From [Clostridium] aminophilum (GTDB lineage: Bacteria; Bacillota; Clostridia; Lachnospirales; Lachnospiraceae): a stretch of DNA of 64,000 bases. Below the pieces are notes generated by a model. That model had not been told where the DNA came from. It did not search any database and saw nothing but the letters and a program-made list of their open reading frames with translations. Positions 35,436-43,875 of the stretch are shown piece after piece. Each line of letters starts with the position of its first letter. The stretch's first letter is position 1. Made by a program: the position numbers and the translations under genes. The DNA is taken from NCBI RefSeq assembly GCF_900101295.1, contig NZ_FOIL01000001.1:43183-107182 (forward strand), written 5' to 3'.

Positions 35436-35825
35436 TTGTTTGGCGGTCTCAACGAACAGATCATAGATGGAATGAGCGGCTTTGTGTTTCAGAATGCAGA
35501 TGGCCGTGTACCGAATCCGCAGACAGTGAACCGTACCATCAAGAGAATTGTGGAGACCTACAATTCCGAAGAGCTGTTAAATGCGGCAAAGGAAAAGAGA
35601 GATCCGGAACTGATTCCTAACTTCTCATGTCATGTTCTGAGACATACCTTTGCAACCAGGCTCTGTGAGGCGAAGCGCAACCTGAAGGTGATCCAGTCCG
35701 TGATGGGGCACAGAAACATCGAAACTACCATGGACATCTATGCGGAGGCAACAGAAGAAAAGAAGCAGGAAACATTTGAAGGCTTGGCAAGCTGGACAAT
35801 TTGTTTTAGAAAGTGGGGGATTTAA
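35436..35825 (+). pseudogene. C-terminal remnant of a tyrosine recombinase (ICE-type integrase)
   Basis: The frame begins just after a TAA at 35433 and lacks the arm-binding and most of the catalytic N-terminal region. It keeps NPQTVNRTIKRI, the box HVLRHTFATRL (His-x-x-Arg), MGHRNIETTMDIYAEATEEKK with the nucleophilic Tyr, and a changed end (WTICFRKWGI). It resembles the Tn916-like integrases of Firmicutes. Coming 23 nt after tRNA-Ser, it marks an old integration at that tRNA, with the element and most of the integrase now deleted. Confidence 0.8.
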
Positions 35826-36018
35826 CTTCTTATACCAAGCTGAAATATTCGCGCTTGCTGATTAACAAAATCAGATGTTTAATTTACCTAAACATACGCA
35901 AAATATACATAAATGCGGAGGTTTGGGAAATGCTATATACATATGAGGATGCTACATCGGTTTAGAAAGAAATATTTTTAATATGGCACTCATGATAAAG
36001 GAGACGAGAGTCAGTCCT

Positions 36019-36077
36019 AGAGACGCGTGAGAAAGATAATCGGCGAAAGCTGTTACTTTCTTGTGAGTCTCTTTTTT
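36019..36077 (+). terminator. Long-stem terminator
   Basis: AGAGACGCGTGAGAAAG pairs with CTTTCTTGTGAGTCTCT (wobbles and one mismatch) around a 20-nt loop, followed by six T. The gap 35826-36144 contains this and an 11-codon frame (MLYTYEDATSV) behind GGAGG; nothing else is supported. Confidence 0.7.
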
Positions 36078-36144
36078 ATGTACTTTTATCTGGGACTAAA
36101 AAAGCACATCCCTTTTTCCGGTTATCCGCCGGAAAGAGGAAAAT

Positions 36145-36468
36145 ATGAACAGAGAACTTGATACCATCGGAAAGAGAATCAGAGCATGCAGGAAGGATAT
36201 GGGGTATAGTCAAGAGACACTGGCGGCCATGCTTTATATGAAGAAAACCACTATCTGCAGATATGAAAAGGACGAGCATGATATTCCGTCCAGCATCATC
36301 GTAGATCTGGCGAAGGCGCTGCAGACAACTCCGAACTATCTGCTGATGGGTGAATCTCATGAGGATTCCTGGGAGGAAGAGGTGATTCGGATACTTGATT
36401 GGATCAAAGATCCGGCTATGAGGAAGCTCGCAATCCGGCAATTACAGTGTATTGCGGACATGATTTGA
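36145..36468 (+). CDS. XRE-family HTH regulator (107 aa)
   Basis: The protein has a Cro/C1 helix-turn-helix (IGKRIRACRKDMGYSQETLAAMLYMKKTTICRYEKDEHDIPSS, about 8-50), then TPNYLLMGES, and a helical C-terminal tail (EEVIRILDWIKDPAMRKLAIRQL) likely for dimerisation. A hairpin CCTTTTTCCGG/CCGGAAAGAGG at 36111-36139 includes the ribosome site, so translation or operator binding may be controlled there. It stands alone; targets unknown. Confidence 0.85.
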   Translation: MNRELDTIGKRIRACRKDMGYSQETLAAMLYMKKTTICRYEKDEHDIPSSIIVDLAKALQTTPNYLLMGESHEDSWEEEVIRILDWIKDPAMRKLAIRQLQCIADMI

Positions 36469-36477
36469 AGATCAAAA

Positions 36478-36526
36478 TTAAAGTAAATGAACACATGAAG
36501 CGCGTTGGTGTGAGCGTTTACTTTAA
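36478..36526. repeat. Inverted repeat with 10-bp arms
   Basis: TTAAAGTAAA (36478-36487) and TTTACTTTAA (36517-36526) are perfectly complementary, with AACAC/GGTGT pairing inside. It follows the HTH gene directly. It could be a terminator without U-tract or a regulator site. Confidence 0.5.
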
Positions 36527-36536
36527 AAAGAGGTAT

Positions 36537-36574
36537 ATTTTAGAAAAAGGGTACCTATACCCAAAATCTAAAAT
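36537..36574. repeat. Symmetrical palindrome
   Basis: ATTTTAGA and TCTAAAAT enclose GGGTA and TACCC, separated by AAAA on each side. A gene-free stretch (36469-36730) holds this, the previous inverted repeat and nothing else I can name. Confidence 0.5.
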
Positions 36575-36730
36575 AGCAATTGCGAACGGAGCAATATAGA
36601 ATTATATGGTTTTGAATATATCGTTCACACCTAAAGCGGGTGTCAGAAAATGACACATATAAGTGAAGCGAATATAGTGGAAAGAGTATCTTCCAGATTA
36701 ATAGATTAAAGGGTTAATGATTATTAGCTG

Positions 36731-36934
36731 ATGATACGAGAAGTAAGAAAAGAAGATTTGGAAGCACTTTTGGAACGGTATCTTTACTTACATGAAGATA
36801 GTATTCCCAAGCATGATGAACATCTTGAAAAAACATGGAATCAGATCATTGAAGATCCGAATCACCATCTGATTGTAAATGAGATTGATGGTCAGATTAT
36901 ATCTTCCTGTGTTTGTGTAATCATCCCGAATTAA
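36731..36934 (+). pseudogene. GNAT acetyltransferase, N-terminal fragment
   Basis: The frame reads MIREVRKEDLEALLERYLYL and goes on as a GNAT domain up to SSCVCVIIPN, then TAA. Related proteins continue NLTRN; here TTA is TAA and then ...TRNA follows in frame before similarity ends. Both a nonsense change and a later deletion are therefore present. The acetyl-CoA loop is missing. Confidence 0.7.
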
Positions 36935-37109
36935 ACAAGAAATGCTGACAACATCTGAAGCCAAGAATCAGTTTAGACTTTGTGCATATGGCGCCCTCCG
37001 ACGGCCTCCTTGGCGGAGCTAAACGGCCACGATGCGTTACACACGGCCAGCCAGTCAGGAAGATGTTATGCCGCGAAAGGCTCTTGACATGAGTAGCATG
37101 GGAGGACAT

Positions 37110-37451
37110 ATGAATATACAAATCTTTGGTACGAAAAAGTGCAATGATACGAAGAAAGCAGAGCGTTTCTTCAAGGAGCGCGGCATCAAGTACCAATTTA
37201 TCGATATGAAAGAAAAAGGCATGAGCAAGGGGGAATTTACCTCAGTGGCTCAGGTAAACGGCGGTGTGGAGAATATGATAAATCCGGATGCCAGGGATAA
37301 AGACACACTGATGTTGATTAAATATACCGCGGATGAAGACAGGTTGGAAAAAATTCTTGAAAACCAGCAGGTAATCAAAACACCGGTTGTCAGAAACGGA
37401 AAGCAGTCTACACTGGGCTATCAGCCGGATGTTTGGAAAAAGTGGAAATAA
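37110..37451 (+). CDS. ArsC/Spx-family thioredoxin-fold protein
   Basis: The 113-residue protein starts MNIQIFGTKKCNDTKKAERFF, with one cysteine (Cys11) at the active-site position of the ArsC/Spx fold, and has IKTPVVRNGK, with the cis-proline TP typical of thioredoxin folds. It lacks the arginine triad context needed to call it a true arsenate reductase. GGAGGA lies 5 nt before the ATG. The 175 nt upstream, after the GNAT remnant, hold no supported gene. Confidence 0.8.
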   Translation: MNIQIFGTKKCNDTKKAERFFKERGIKYQFIDMKEKGMSKGEFTSVAQVNGGVENMINPDARDKDTLMLIKYTADEDRLEKILENQQVIKTPVVRNGKQSTLGYQPDVWKKWK

Positions 37452-37453
37452 AC

Positions 37454-37558
37454 GGATACCTACGCGAAGTTTAAGTATGCTGTTGCCAAAGAGCAGGACG
37501 TATGATCATAGGCCGGGTAGCGGAACTGGCTGAGAGACATGGTGTGACCATGACGGAG
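37454..37558 (+). pseudogene. Fragment of an aldo-keto reductase gene
   Basis: These 105 nt match 42756-42861, inside the aldo-keto reductase gene at 42052-43098, with about a dozen differences and one missing base that shifts the frame. The translated part RVAELAERHGVTMTE corresponds to RVAELAGRHGVTMTE. The flanks do not match. It is a decayed paralogous fragment. Confidence 0.85.
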
Positions 37559-37768
37559 GAAGCTGGATCAAAGCAGGAATGCATCAGAAGAAAAGACTGC
37601 CAAAAGCAGCCGGAGTCTGCCGCAAGCAAAGTTACGCTGTCCGGTCATAACTGCGGGCTTGACACCGGGCAGTTGTTTGCATAGTGTAAAAGAAAGTAGA
37701 GGACAGCCGAAAACTGGCGCACTGAAACAAACCATCACTGATTTATGATTTTTATGAGGAGGCTGCAA

Positions 37769-39262
37769 TTGATTTCCATATTTCCAAAAGAAGAAATCCC
37801 AGGAACAATAAGAAAAGTGTTTGAACTTGAACCGGAGGTGTTTATCAAGGCAAGGGATTTTTATCACCGGAACAAGGATATGCGTCATCATAAGGTTGTC
37901 GTTTATGATAATGGCGAGCCGGTTTTCTGTTTCGGATGGAACAAGAATAATCCGACGAATCTGGATCCGGATGATCCCAAGGTTCAGATGCATCTTTCAA
38001 ATTACTGGGATTATTCAACCTCTGATGAAGGTCTGGATTATTCCTATGTGGATCGTTACCAGCTGATGATTTTTGAGGAACTTGAAGAATACAGCTACCA
38101 TTCCGCCCGAATCGTGCAGGCGCATAATCCGCAGATTGTGATCGTATTTTTGGATAAATATGCATCATTTTTCTTTTCGGAAAATGAAAAGCTGGTTATC
38201 GCGGACAGCGAAGAAGCGTTGTATAAAAAGCATCCCGAATTTAAAGAGCTTAGGACGATCCGGGCCTTTCCCGAACTCAAATGGGACGTACAGGGGGTTT
38301 TCATGGGGAAGGTTCCAAGCTACACAATCATGAGCAGTTTGTATTGGCTCAAGAGGGAATTCTATTACGGCCCCGAGAATCCGGACAAGACCTTCTACCT
38401 GATAAAACAGCCTGTAAAGGAAAACGGCCTTACCGCTGTGATTAACAATGTGATCGGGGTCAAGCAGAAAATCCGAAGTCTCCGTCCGGAGTTCATCCCG
38501 GTCGTTGATCTTGGTATTGCCGGGGATCCCAATCAGTTCGCCGGAGTAAGCGGAGAAGATGTATGGGGGATGTTTTTTGAACAGATTTCCGAATATACTC
38601 TGCAGGAGGTTTATAACTCACAGCATGTTATCCTGGATCAGAATTCAAACCTGACACTGAATCCATATATGACCGAGTTTACATTTTCCAATCAGCGGGC
38701 AGAGCTGGTTTACGGAAAAGATCTGCAGTACCGTCGGGATGTGATTGAACACACCAATGAAGTGCTTGATGCGGTATTTCCCAAAGACAAAAAACGTATC
38801 CTGGCGGTTGTTGTCAGAGGAAGCGATTATCTGATCCCAAGAACTTCAAAGTATGTACCGCACGGTCTCTCAGCCCGGGAAACCCTTGACAAAGCAATAA
38901 AATATGTGGATGAAAAGGGCTTCGATTTCGTATATCTGGCAACGGAGGAGCAGGGGATTCTTGAACTGTTTACCGGCAGCGCACTAAAGGACAGGCTTAT
39001 TTTCACGAAACAGAAGCGTATTGACTTCCGCAAGGAAGAATATCAGGATAAGCTTTTGCTTGAGGTCTTTGCGGATGACCATGAGGATGATCCTATTGCG
39101 AGAACCCTTGATTATATCGCGACTCTTGAAGGACTGACGCGCTGTGACGCTCTTCTGGCAAATGTTACCTGCGGCGCTGTCACTTATGCGCTTGGAAGAG
39201 GGACCACTTATGAATTTGTTGACGTGAGTAAAATCGCAGACGGAATGCAAAGCGCCAGATAA
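37769..39262 (+). CDS. Putative glycosyltransferase, fucosyltransferase-like
   Basis: The protein is about 497 aa. A TTG start at 37769 is preferred because GAGGAGG lies 6 nt upstream of it; the frame also has an ATG at 37745 whose ribosome site is poor. The C-terminal third (ILAVVVRGSDYLIPRTSKYVPHGLSARETLDKAIKYVDEKGFDFVYLATEE) follows the nucleotide-sugar-binding half of O-/alpha-1,6-fucosyltransferase-like GT-B folds. The N-terminal part (YDNGEPVFCFGW, YSYHSARIVQAHNPQIVIVFLD) is an extra domain I do not recognise. No signal peptide or membrane segment. Its substrate is unknown, probably cell-surface glycan. Confidence 0.6.
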   Translation: MISIFPKEEIPGTIRKVFELEPEVFIKARDFYHRNKDMRHHKVVVYDNGEPVFCFGWNKNNPTNLDPDDPKVQMHLSNYWDYSTSDEGLDYSYVDRYQLMIFEELEEYSYHSARIVQAHNPQIVIVFLDKYASFFFSENEKLVIADSEEALYKKHPEFKELRTIRAFPELKWDVQGVFMGKVPSYTIMSSLYWLKREFYYGPENPDKTFYLIKQPVKENGLTAVINNVIGVKQKIRSLRPEFIPVVDLGIAGDPNQFAGVSGEDVWGMFFEQISEYTLQEVYNSQHVILDQNSNLTLNPYMTEFTFSNQRAELVYGKDLQYRRDVIEHTNEVLDAVFPKDKKRILAVVVRGSDYLIPRTSKYVPHGLSARETLDKAIKYVDEKGFDFVYLATEEQGILELFTGSALKDRLIFTKQKRIDFRKEEYQDKLLLEVFADDHEDDPIARTLDYIATLEGLTRCDALLANVTCGAVTYALGRGTTYEFVDVSKIADGMQSAR

Positions 39263-39281
39263 CGTCTGCTGTCAGCTCCTT

Positions 39282-39527
39282 ATGACGGGATATCCGAATC
39301 AGGAAGGACGGATTCATGTGATTCCTGTCTATGAGAATCCTGTGGTGCTGCTTCCTTATACTTTGGGGGATTCAAGCTACAGAGACAATCTTCATTCCAT
39401 CTGGGCCGGACAGGAGTTGTACCGAAAGGGAAATACGCAGGAAGAGTTTTACAACATTCTGCAAAAGAATATGCAGCCGGTGTATGACTCCGCCAGACGT
39501 CAGGGGTATGAGATCTGGAACCGGTGA
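39282..39527 (+). CDS. Hypothetical 81-aa frame, possibly a gene end
   Basis: The frame reads MTGYPNQEGRIHVIPVYENP and ends ARRQGYEIWNR. There is no ribosome site before the ATG, and the frame stays open upstream into the preceding gene, so it looks like the C-terminal part of a lost gene. No family recognised. Kept because the amino-acid pattern is protein-like. Confidence 0.35.
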   Translation: MTGYPNQEGRIHVIPVYENPVVLLPYTLGDSSYRDNLHSIWAGQELYRKGNTQEEFYNILQKNMQPVYDSARRQGYEIWNR

Positions 39528-39572
39528 AATGCGATATGCAGGAGCGGGGCCTGCATATTTTTTAATTCACGG

Positions 39573-39601
39573 TTGACACGGAGTCAATTCGATGTTATGA
39601 T
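39573..39601 (+). promoter_or_regulatory. Promoter with TetR-type operator upstream of the first aldo-keto reductase
   Basis: TTGACA, 17-nt spacer, TATGAT. The -35 is the left half of the palindrome TTGACACGGAGTCAA (39573-39587). A second 15-bp palindrome, CTGACACAGTGTCAA, lies at 39613-39627, just downstream. The same half-sites occur at 40600-40614 before the tetR gene. Confidence 0.75.
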
Positions 39602-39645
39602 CCAACCAATAACTGACACAGTGTCAACAGAAAGGAGCAGACAGT

Positions 39646-40584
39646 ATGGCAAATTCATTACCTAAGATTGCACTTGGCGCATGGGCATGGGGCAACGATG
39701 GAACGTTTGGAGATCACCTGACAGCGGATTCTCTGAAACCGATATTTGATGCCGCAATGAAGGCGGGCCTCAATCTCTGGGACACCGCTTATGTATATGG
39801 CATGGGAACATCTGAGAAGATTCTGGGACGTTTTCTGAAAGATTATTCCAGAGATTCCTACATCATATCGGACAAATTTACGCCTCAGTGTGCCGACTAT
39901 TCTTCGAAGACACCGGTTGAGGATATGCTGAAGACGGAATATCAGATGCTGGGAATCGGCAACATGGATATTTACTGGGTACATAATCCTGTGGATGCTC
40001 CAAAGTGGATCGCAGAGGTGGCAAAGTATTTCGAAGGAAAAGCCGATGTTCCGGTGATCGGTGTATCCAATCACAATCTTGCCGAGATCAAAGAAGCAGA
40101 CGAAATACTGAGAGCGCATGGTCTCCGGCTGGGCGCGGTACAGAATCATTACAGCCTGCTCAACCGGTCCTCCGAGGATTCCGGTATTGTTGAGTACTGC
40201 AGAGAAAACGGCATTTCGTTCTGGTCGTATATGGTTCTGGAGCAGGGCGCGCTTTCCGGAAAATATGATACCGGGCATCCGATGCCGGCAGGCTCCGGAC
40301 GGGCGGAAACGTATAATCCGGTACTGGACAAACTCGAGATCATGAATGCCAGGCTGCAGGAAGTGGCGGATAAGTATAAAGTATCCCCTGCGCAGATACC
40401 GGTGGCATGGGCAATTGCAAAAGGAACACTGCCCATTATTGGTGTGACAAAGGTTGAACATGTTGAGGATGCAGTGAAAGCATGCCGTGTTGAACTGACA
40501 CCGGATGAAATGAAGATGCTTGAGAATACGGCAGACAGTCTGGAATTGAACCTGATCCGTATGTGGGAAAAGAAGATGGAATGA
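39646..40584 (+). CDS. Aldo-keto reductase
   Basis: The 312-residue protein has the AKR TIM-barrel marks: NLWDTAYVYGMGTSEKILGRFL, with the catalytic Asp and Tyr, then DKF (Lys), and WVHNP with the catalytic His. The NADPH end is GVTKVEHVEDAVKACRVELTPDEM. It reduces carbonyls; the natural substrate is unknown. AAGGAG lies before the ATG. It is preceded by two TetR-type operators, so it is probably induced by a small molecule that the TetR protein senses. Confidence 0.9.
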   Translation: MANSLPKIALGAWAWGNDGTFGDHLTADSLKPIFDAAMKAGLNLWDTAYVYGMGTSEKILGRFLKDYSRDSYIISDKFTPQCADYSSKTPVEDMLKTEYQMLGIGNMDIYWVHNPVDAPKWIAEVAKYFEGKADVPVIGVSNHNLAEIKEADEILRAHGLRLGAVQNHYSLLNRSSEDSGIVEYCRENGISFWSYMVLEQGALSGKYDTGHPMPAGSGRAETYNPVLDKLEIMNARLQEVADKYKVSPAQIPVAWAIAKGTLPIIGVTKVEHVEDAVKACRVELTPDEMKMLENTADSLELNLIRMWEKKME

Positions 40585-40599
40585 TTTTTTGCTCCGGGA

Positions 40600-40628
40600 T
40601 TGACTGTGTGTCAACAGGAAGCTAATAT
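40600..40628 (+). promoter_or_regulatory. Promoter with operator for the tetR gene
   Basis: TTGACT, 17-nt spacer, TAATAT. The palindrome TTGACTGTGTGTCAA (40600-40614) covers the -35 and shares its arms with the two operators at 39573 and 39613. This implies autoregulation. Confidence 0.75.
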
Positions 40629-40664
40629 AAAATGCATTGATACACAGTTATGAGGAGACGGATT

Positions 40665-41279
40665 ATGGCAGTAGAACTGAAAGAGACCATTGACAAAAGA
40701 AGAGAGGAAATCATGGATGCCTGCGAAAAACTATATGAAACATTGGGTTTTCAAAGCATTAACATAAAGGTGATCAGCACGGAAACCAGCTTTTCCAGGC
40801 CATCCATTTACAATTATTTTCAGACGAAAGAAGAAATCTTTTTAGGTCTTCTGACACGCGAATATATGAAGTGGAATGATGCCCTCAAAAACATCACGGA
40901 CAAAGATTCCGTTATGGATCGGGATGCTTTGGCCGGAGCGATCGCAAAATCAATGGAGGAACGAAAAACGCTTCTGAAGATTTCTGCGATGAATCTGTAC
41001 GAAATAGAGGAAAACAGCAGGGATGAACTGCTTGTAGAGTATAAGAGGATTTTTAAGAGGACGATAGAACTGTTTGATGAATGTCTGAAAAAGCATCTCA
41101 AAGTGTCCGAGCAGAAGAGGGAACAGATACGATATGCATTCTTTCCCTATATGTACGGAATCTACCCGTATGCGTATCCCACAGAAAAACAGATATCGGC
41201 AATGGATGACGTGAAACTGTCCCATCGGGATGTGACGGTTTACGAAATGACCTGTCAGTTTTTAAAGCTGGTTTTATGA
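40665..41279 (+). CDS. TetR-family regulator
   Basis: The 204-residue protein has an N-terminal TetR helix-turn-helix (RREEIMDACEKLYETLGFQSINIKVISTETSFSRPSIYNYFQTKEEIFLGLL, about 10-62) and a helical ligand domain. It lies between the two halves of the redox cluster in the same direction. Three matched 15-bp palindromes in the two promoters of the cluster are its likely operators. The start at 40665 has GAGGAG. The inducer is unknown. Confidence 0.9.
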   Translation: MAVELKETIDKRREEIMDACEKLYETLGFQSINIKVISTETSFSRPSIYNYFQTKEEIFLGLLTREYMKWNDALKNITDKDSVMDRDALAGAIAKSMEERKTLLKISAMNLYEIEENSRDELLVEYKRIFKRTIELFDECLKKHLKVSEQKREQIRYAFFPYMYGIYPYAYPTEKQISAMDDVKLSHRDVTVYEMTCQFLKLVL

Positions 41280-41340
41280 ATGAAGTCGGAGGGAAGTCTG
41301 AGAGAAGTTTGAAAGAAGTCCGAAAGAAGGAGGTTGTCGG

Positions 41341-42015
41341 GTGAAAAAAATAGTTTCCGTGCTGTTGATCGCGTTGTTTGCGATGTTGGCGGTTATGGGG
41401 TGTTCGAGCCGGTCAGCGGACAAAGCTGCTGTCAGTTCAGCTTCCGCAAATATGAGTGAACAAGAGATCTCAAAAGAAGCAGCGAATCCGAAAACAGAAA
41501 AAAACGTTGGTACAGTACAGGAAAGCAATGAGAAAAAAGTGCTGGTGATTTATTTTTCAGCAACAGGTACCACAAAGCGGATTGCGGAAAGAATCGCTTC
41601 GGTCACAGGAGCGGATTTATGCGAGATTGTCCCGAGGGAACGGTATCGTGATGCCGATCTCAACTACAATGACAAGAGCAGCAGAACGACAAGAGAGCAG
41701 AATGATCCGTCGGTAAGACCGGAATTTGAAGACATCGGGATTGATGTTGAACATGATTATGAAACGGTTTTTCTTGGATATCCGATTTGGTGGGGGGAAG
41801 AACCGAGAATCATGGATACGTTTGTAGAGAGTTATCGTTTTGAAGGAAAAACGATCATACCGTTCTGCACTTCGGGAGGAAGCGGTATCGAGAAAAGCCG
41901 TGATAACCTTGCAGAAAAAGCAGGATCCGGCACATGGCTTCCGGGCAGCCGATTCGGCGCGGGTGCATCGGATGATGAGCTCGTGAAATGGATCGGGAAA
42001 CTTGGAATTGGATAA
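41341..42015 (+). CDS. Flavodoxin-fold lipoprotein
   Basis: The frame starts at a GTG with GAAGGAGG upstream. The N-terminus is a lipoprotein signal with LAVMGC (Cys21), followed by a Ser/Ala/Glu linker to about residue 65. The rest is a flavodoxin: VLVIYFSATGTTKRIAERIA, the FMN phosphate loop, then FLGYPIWWGEEPRIMDTF and FCTSGGSGIEKS. So an FMN electron carrier or quinone reductase is placed on the outer face of the membrane. It is part of the TetR-linked redox cluster. Confidence 0.88.
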   Translation: MKKIVSVLLIALFAMLAVMGCSSRSADKAAVSSASANMSEQEISKEAANPKTEKNVGTVQESNEKKVLVIYFSATGTTKRIAERIASVTGADLCEIVPRERYRDADLNYNDKSSRTTREQNDPSVRPEFEDIGIDVEHDYETVFLGYPIWWGEEPRIMDTFVESYRFEGKTIIPFCTSGGSGIEKSRDNLAEKAGSGTWLPGSRFGAGASDDELVKWIGKLGIG

Positions 42016-42051
42016 TCGTCGAAGTGTCAGACAGAAGCAGGAGGCATGACG

Positions 42052-43098
42052 ATGAAGTATACAAAACTCGGGAATTCGGAATTGAATGTTTCACGCATCT
42101 GCATGGGCTGTATGGGATTTGGCGACGCGTCAAGAGGGCAGCACAGCTGGACAATCGATGAGGAGCATTCGAGGGAGATCATTAAAAGAGGTCTGGAACT
42201 CGGAGTGAATTTCTATGATACGGCGATCGCTTATCAGAGCGGAACCAGTGAGCAGTATGTCGGGCGTGCACTCAGGGATTTCGCAAAGCGCGAGGATGTG
42301 GTTGTTGCCACCAAATTTCTTCCAAGGACACCGGAGGAGATGGAAAAAGGGATCACGGGACAGCAGCATATCGAGAACATGATGGATACAAGCCTTCAGA
42401 ACCTTGGCATGGATTATGTGGACCTCTATATTTATCACATGTGGGACTGGAATACGGACATTTACGATATCATGGATGGCCTGAACCGAATTGTGAAAGC
42501 GGGAAAGGCAAGATATATCGGAATTTCAAACTGTTTTGCATGGCAGATTGCAAAGGCCAATGCGCTGGCGGAAAAGGAAGGGTTTGCAAAATTTGTCTCG
42601 GTCCAGGGGCACTATAATCTGATCTTCCGGGAAGAAGAGCGTGAGATGGTGCCGTATTGTGAAGAAGAAAATATCGCGCTTACCCCGTACAGTGCACTGG
42701 CAAGCGGAAGACTCTCCAGAAAGCCCGGGGAAGGTGATACCAGGAGAGCAGCCGAGGATACCTATGCGAAGTTTAAGTATGATGCGGTCAAAGAACAGGA
42801 CCGTGTGATCATAGACCGGGTAGCGGAACTGGCCGGGAGACATGGCGTGACCATGACGGAGATCTCGCTGGCCTGGCTTCTGACCAGAGTGACGGCACCG
42901 GTTGTCGGAGCGACAAAACGTTCCCACATAGAAGACGCAGCCAGGGCCGACCGGTTGGAATTGACCGGCGATGAGATCCGGTATCTGGAAGAGTTATACG
43001 TACCGCATCCGCTTGCCGGTGTGATGGCTCAGAACGGGAGAAGTGACGCGGCAAAGAGACATGTATGGTCGACAGGAGATCAGAAGATCGGAAAGTGA
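42052..43098 (+). CDS. Aldo-keto reductase (YdhF/Tas-like)
   Basis: The 348-residue protein has MKYTKLGNSELNVSRICMGCMGFG, NFYDTAIAYQSGTSEQYVGRAL with the catalytic Asp and Tyr, ATKF (Lys), YIYHMWDW (His) and GATKRSHIEDAARADRLELTGDE at the cofactor end. The ATG at 42052 is preferred over 42046 because of its spacing to AGGAGG. An internal 106-nt piece of this gene recurs as a decayed copy 5.3 kb upstream. It is translated together with the flavodoxin and the CMD-cupin gene. Confidence 0.92.
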   Translation: MKYTKLGNSELNVSRICMGCMGFGDASRGQHSWTIDEEHSREIIKRGLELGVNFYDTAIAYQSGTSEQYVGRALRDFAKREDVVVATKFLPRTPEEMEKGITGQQHIENMMDTSLQNLGMDYVDLYIYHMWDWNTDIYDIMDGLNRIVKAGKARYIGISNCFAWQIAKANALAEKEGFAKFVSVQGHYNLIFREEEREMVPYCEEENIALTPYSALASGRLSRKPGEGDTRRAAEDTYAKFKYDAVKEQDRVIIDRVAELAGRHGVTMTEISLAWLLTRVTAPVVGATKRSHIEDAARADRLELTGDEIRYLEELYVPHPLAGVMAQNGRSDAAKRHVWSTGDQKIGK

Positions 43099-43109
43099 GG
43101 AAAACGGCA

Positions 43110-43871
43110 ATGAGAGAGAAAATAGTCCAGACAGCGGGACGAGATCAGCTCGGTGAGTTTGCGCCGATGTTTGCCCATCTGAATGATGATGTGCTCTTTG
43201 GCGAGGTGTGGAATGCAGAAGCCATTGATGTGAAGACCAAATGCATCATTACGGTCGTTGCTCTAATGGCATCGGGGATCACGGATTCCTCTCTGACATA
43301 CCATCTTCAGAATGCGAAGGCGCATGGAGTCAGCCGGGAAGAAATGGCAGCGATCATAACCCATGTCGCGATGTATGTTGGCTGGCCGAAGGGCTGGGCG
43401 GTATTCCGCCTTGCAAAAGAAGTATGGAAGGAAGAAGTGCCGGAGCTCACGGAGAAGGACAGATACCAGAATACGATCTGTTTTCCGATCGGCGAGTCAA
43501 ATCCTTACGGACAGTTCTTTGTGGGACAGAGTTATCTTGCTCCTGTTTCAACCGAGCAGGTTGCGGTGTTCAATGTGACCTTTGAGCCCGGATGCAGAAA
43601 CAACTGGCATATTCATCACGCAAAGACCGGCGGCGGTCAGATGCTTATTTGCATCGGAGGAAGAGGTTATTACCAGGAGTGGGGAAAAGAAGCCGTTGCG
43701 ATGACTCCGGGTACGGTGATCCATATTCCCGCGGAAGTAAAACACTGGCATGGAGCGGCACCGGACTCCTGGTTTTCTCATCTTGCGGTTGAAATTGACG
43801 GGGAAGAAACAGCCAATGAGTGGTGTGAACCTGTGTCAGAAGAAGAGTATTCTAAGGCTGCAGAGCGGTAA
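43110..43871 (+). CDS. Carboxymuconolactone decarboxylase-like + cupin fusion
   Basis: The 253-residue chain has an N-terminal AhpD/CMD domain (FGEVWNAEAIDVKTKCIITVVALMASG...LTYHLQNAKAHGVSREEMAAIITHVAMYVGWPKG, about 25-110). A C-terminal cupin_2 has the metal-binding pattern WHIHHAKTGGGQMLICIGGRGYYQEWG...HIPAEVKHWHGAAPDSWF. Such fusions accompany aldo-keto reductases and flavodoxins in many Firmicutes; the exact reaction is not known. The CMD active-site CxxC is absent; a single cysteine is present in KTKC. Confidence 0.88.
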   Translation: MREKIVQTAGRDQLGEFAPMFAHLNDDVLFGEVWNAEAIDVKTKCIITVVALMASGITDSSLTYHLQNAKAHGVSREEMAAIITHVAMYVGWPKGWAVFRLAKEVWKEEVPELTEKDRYQNTICFPIGESNPYGQFFVGQSYLAPVSTEQVAVFNVTFEPGCRNNWHIHHAKTGGGQMLICIGGRGYYQEWGKEAVAMTPGTVIHIPAEVKHWHGAAPDSWFSHLAVEIDGEETANEWCEPVSEEEYSKAAER

Positions 43872-43875
43872 CGCG

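Noticed and set aside
35211-35620. Short plus-strand frames across the tRNA array
   Set aside because: They run through structured tRNA genes and the integrase remnant in the wrong frame.
37110-37451. True arsenate reductase call
   Set aside because: The fold and one Cys fit, but the residues that separate ArsC from Spx-like proteins cannot be confirmed by eye.
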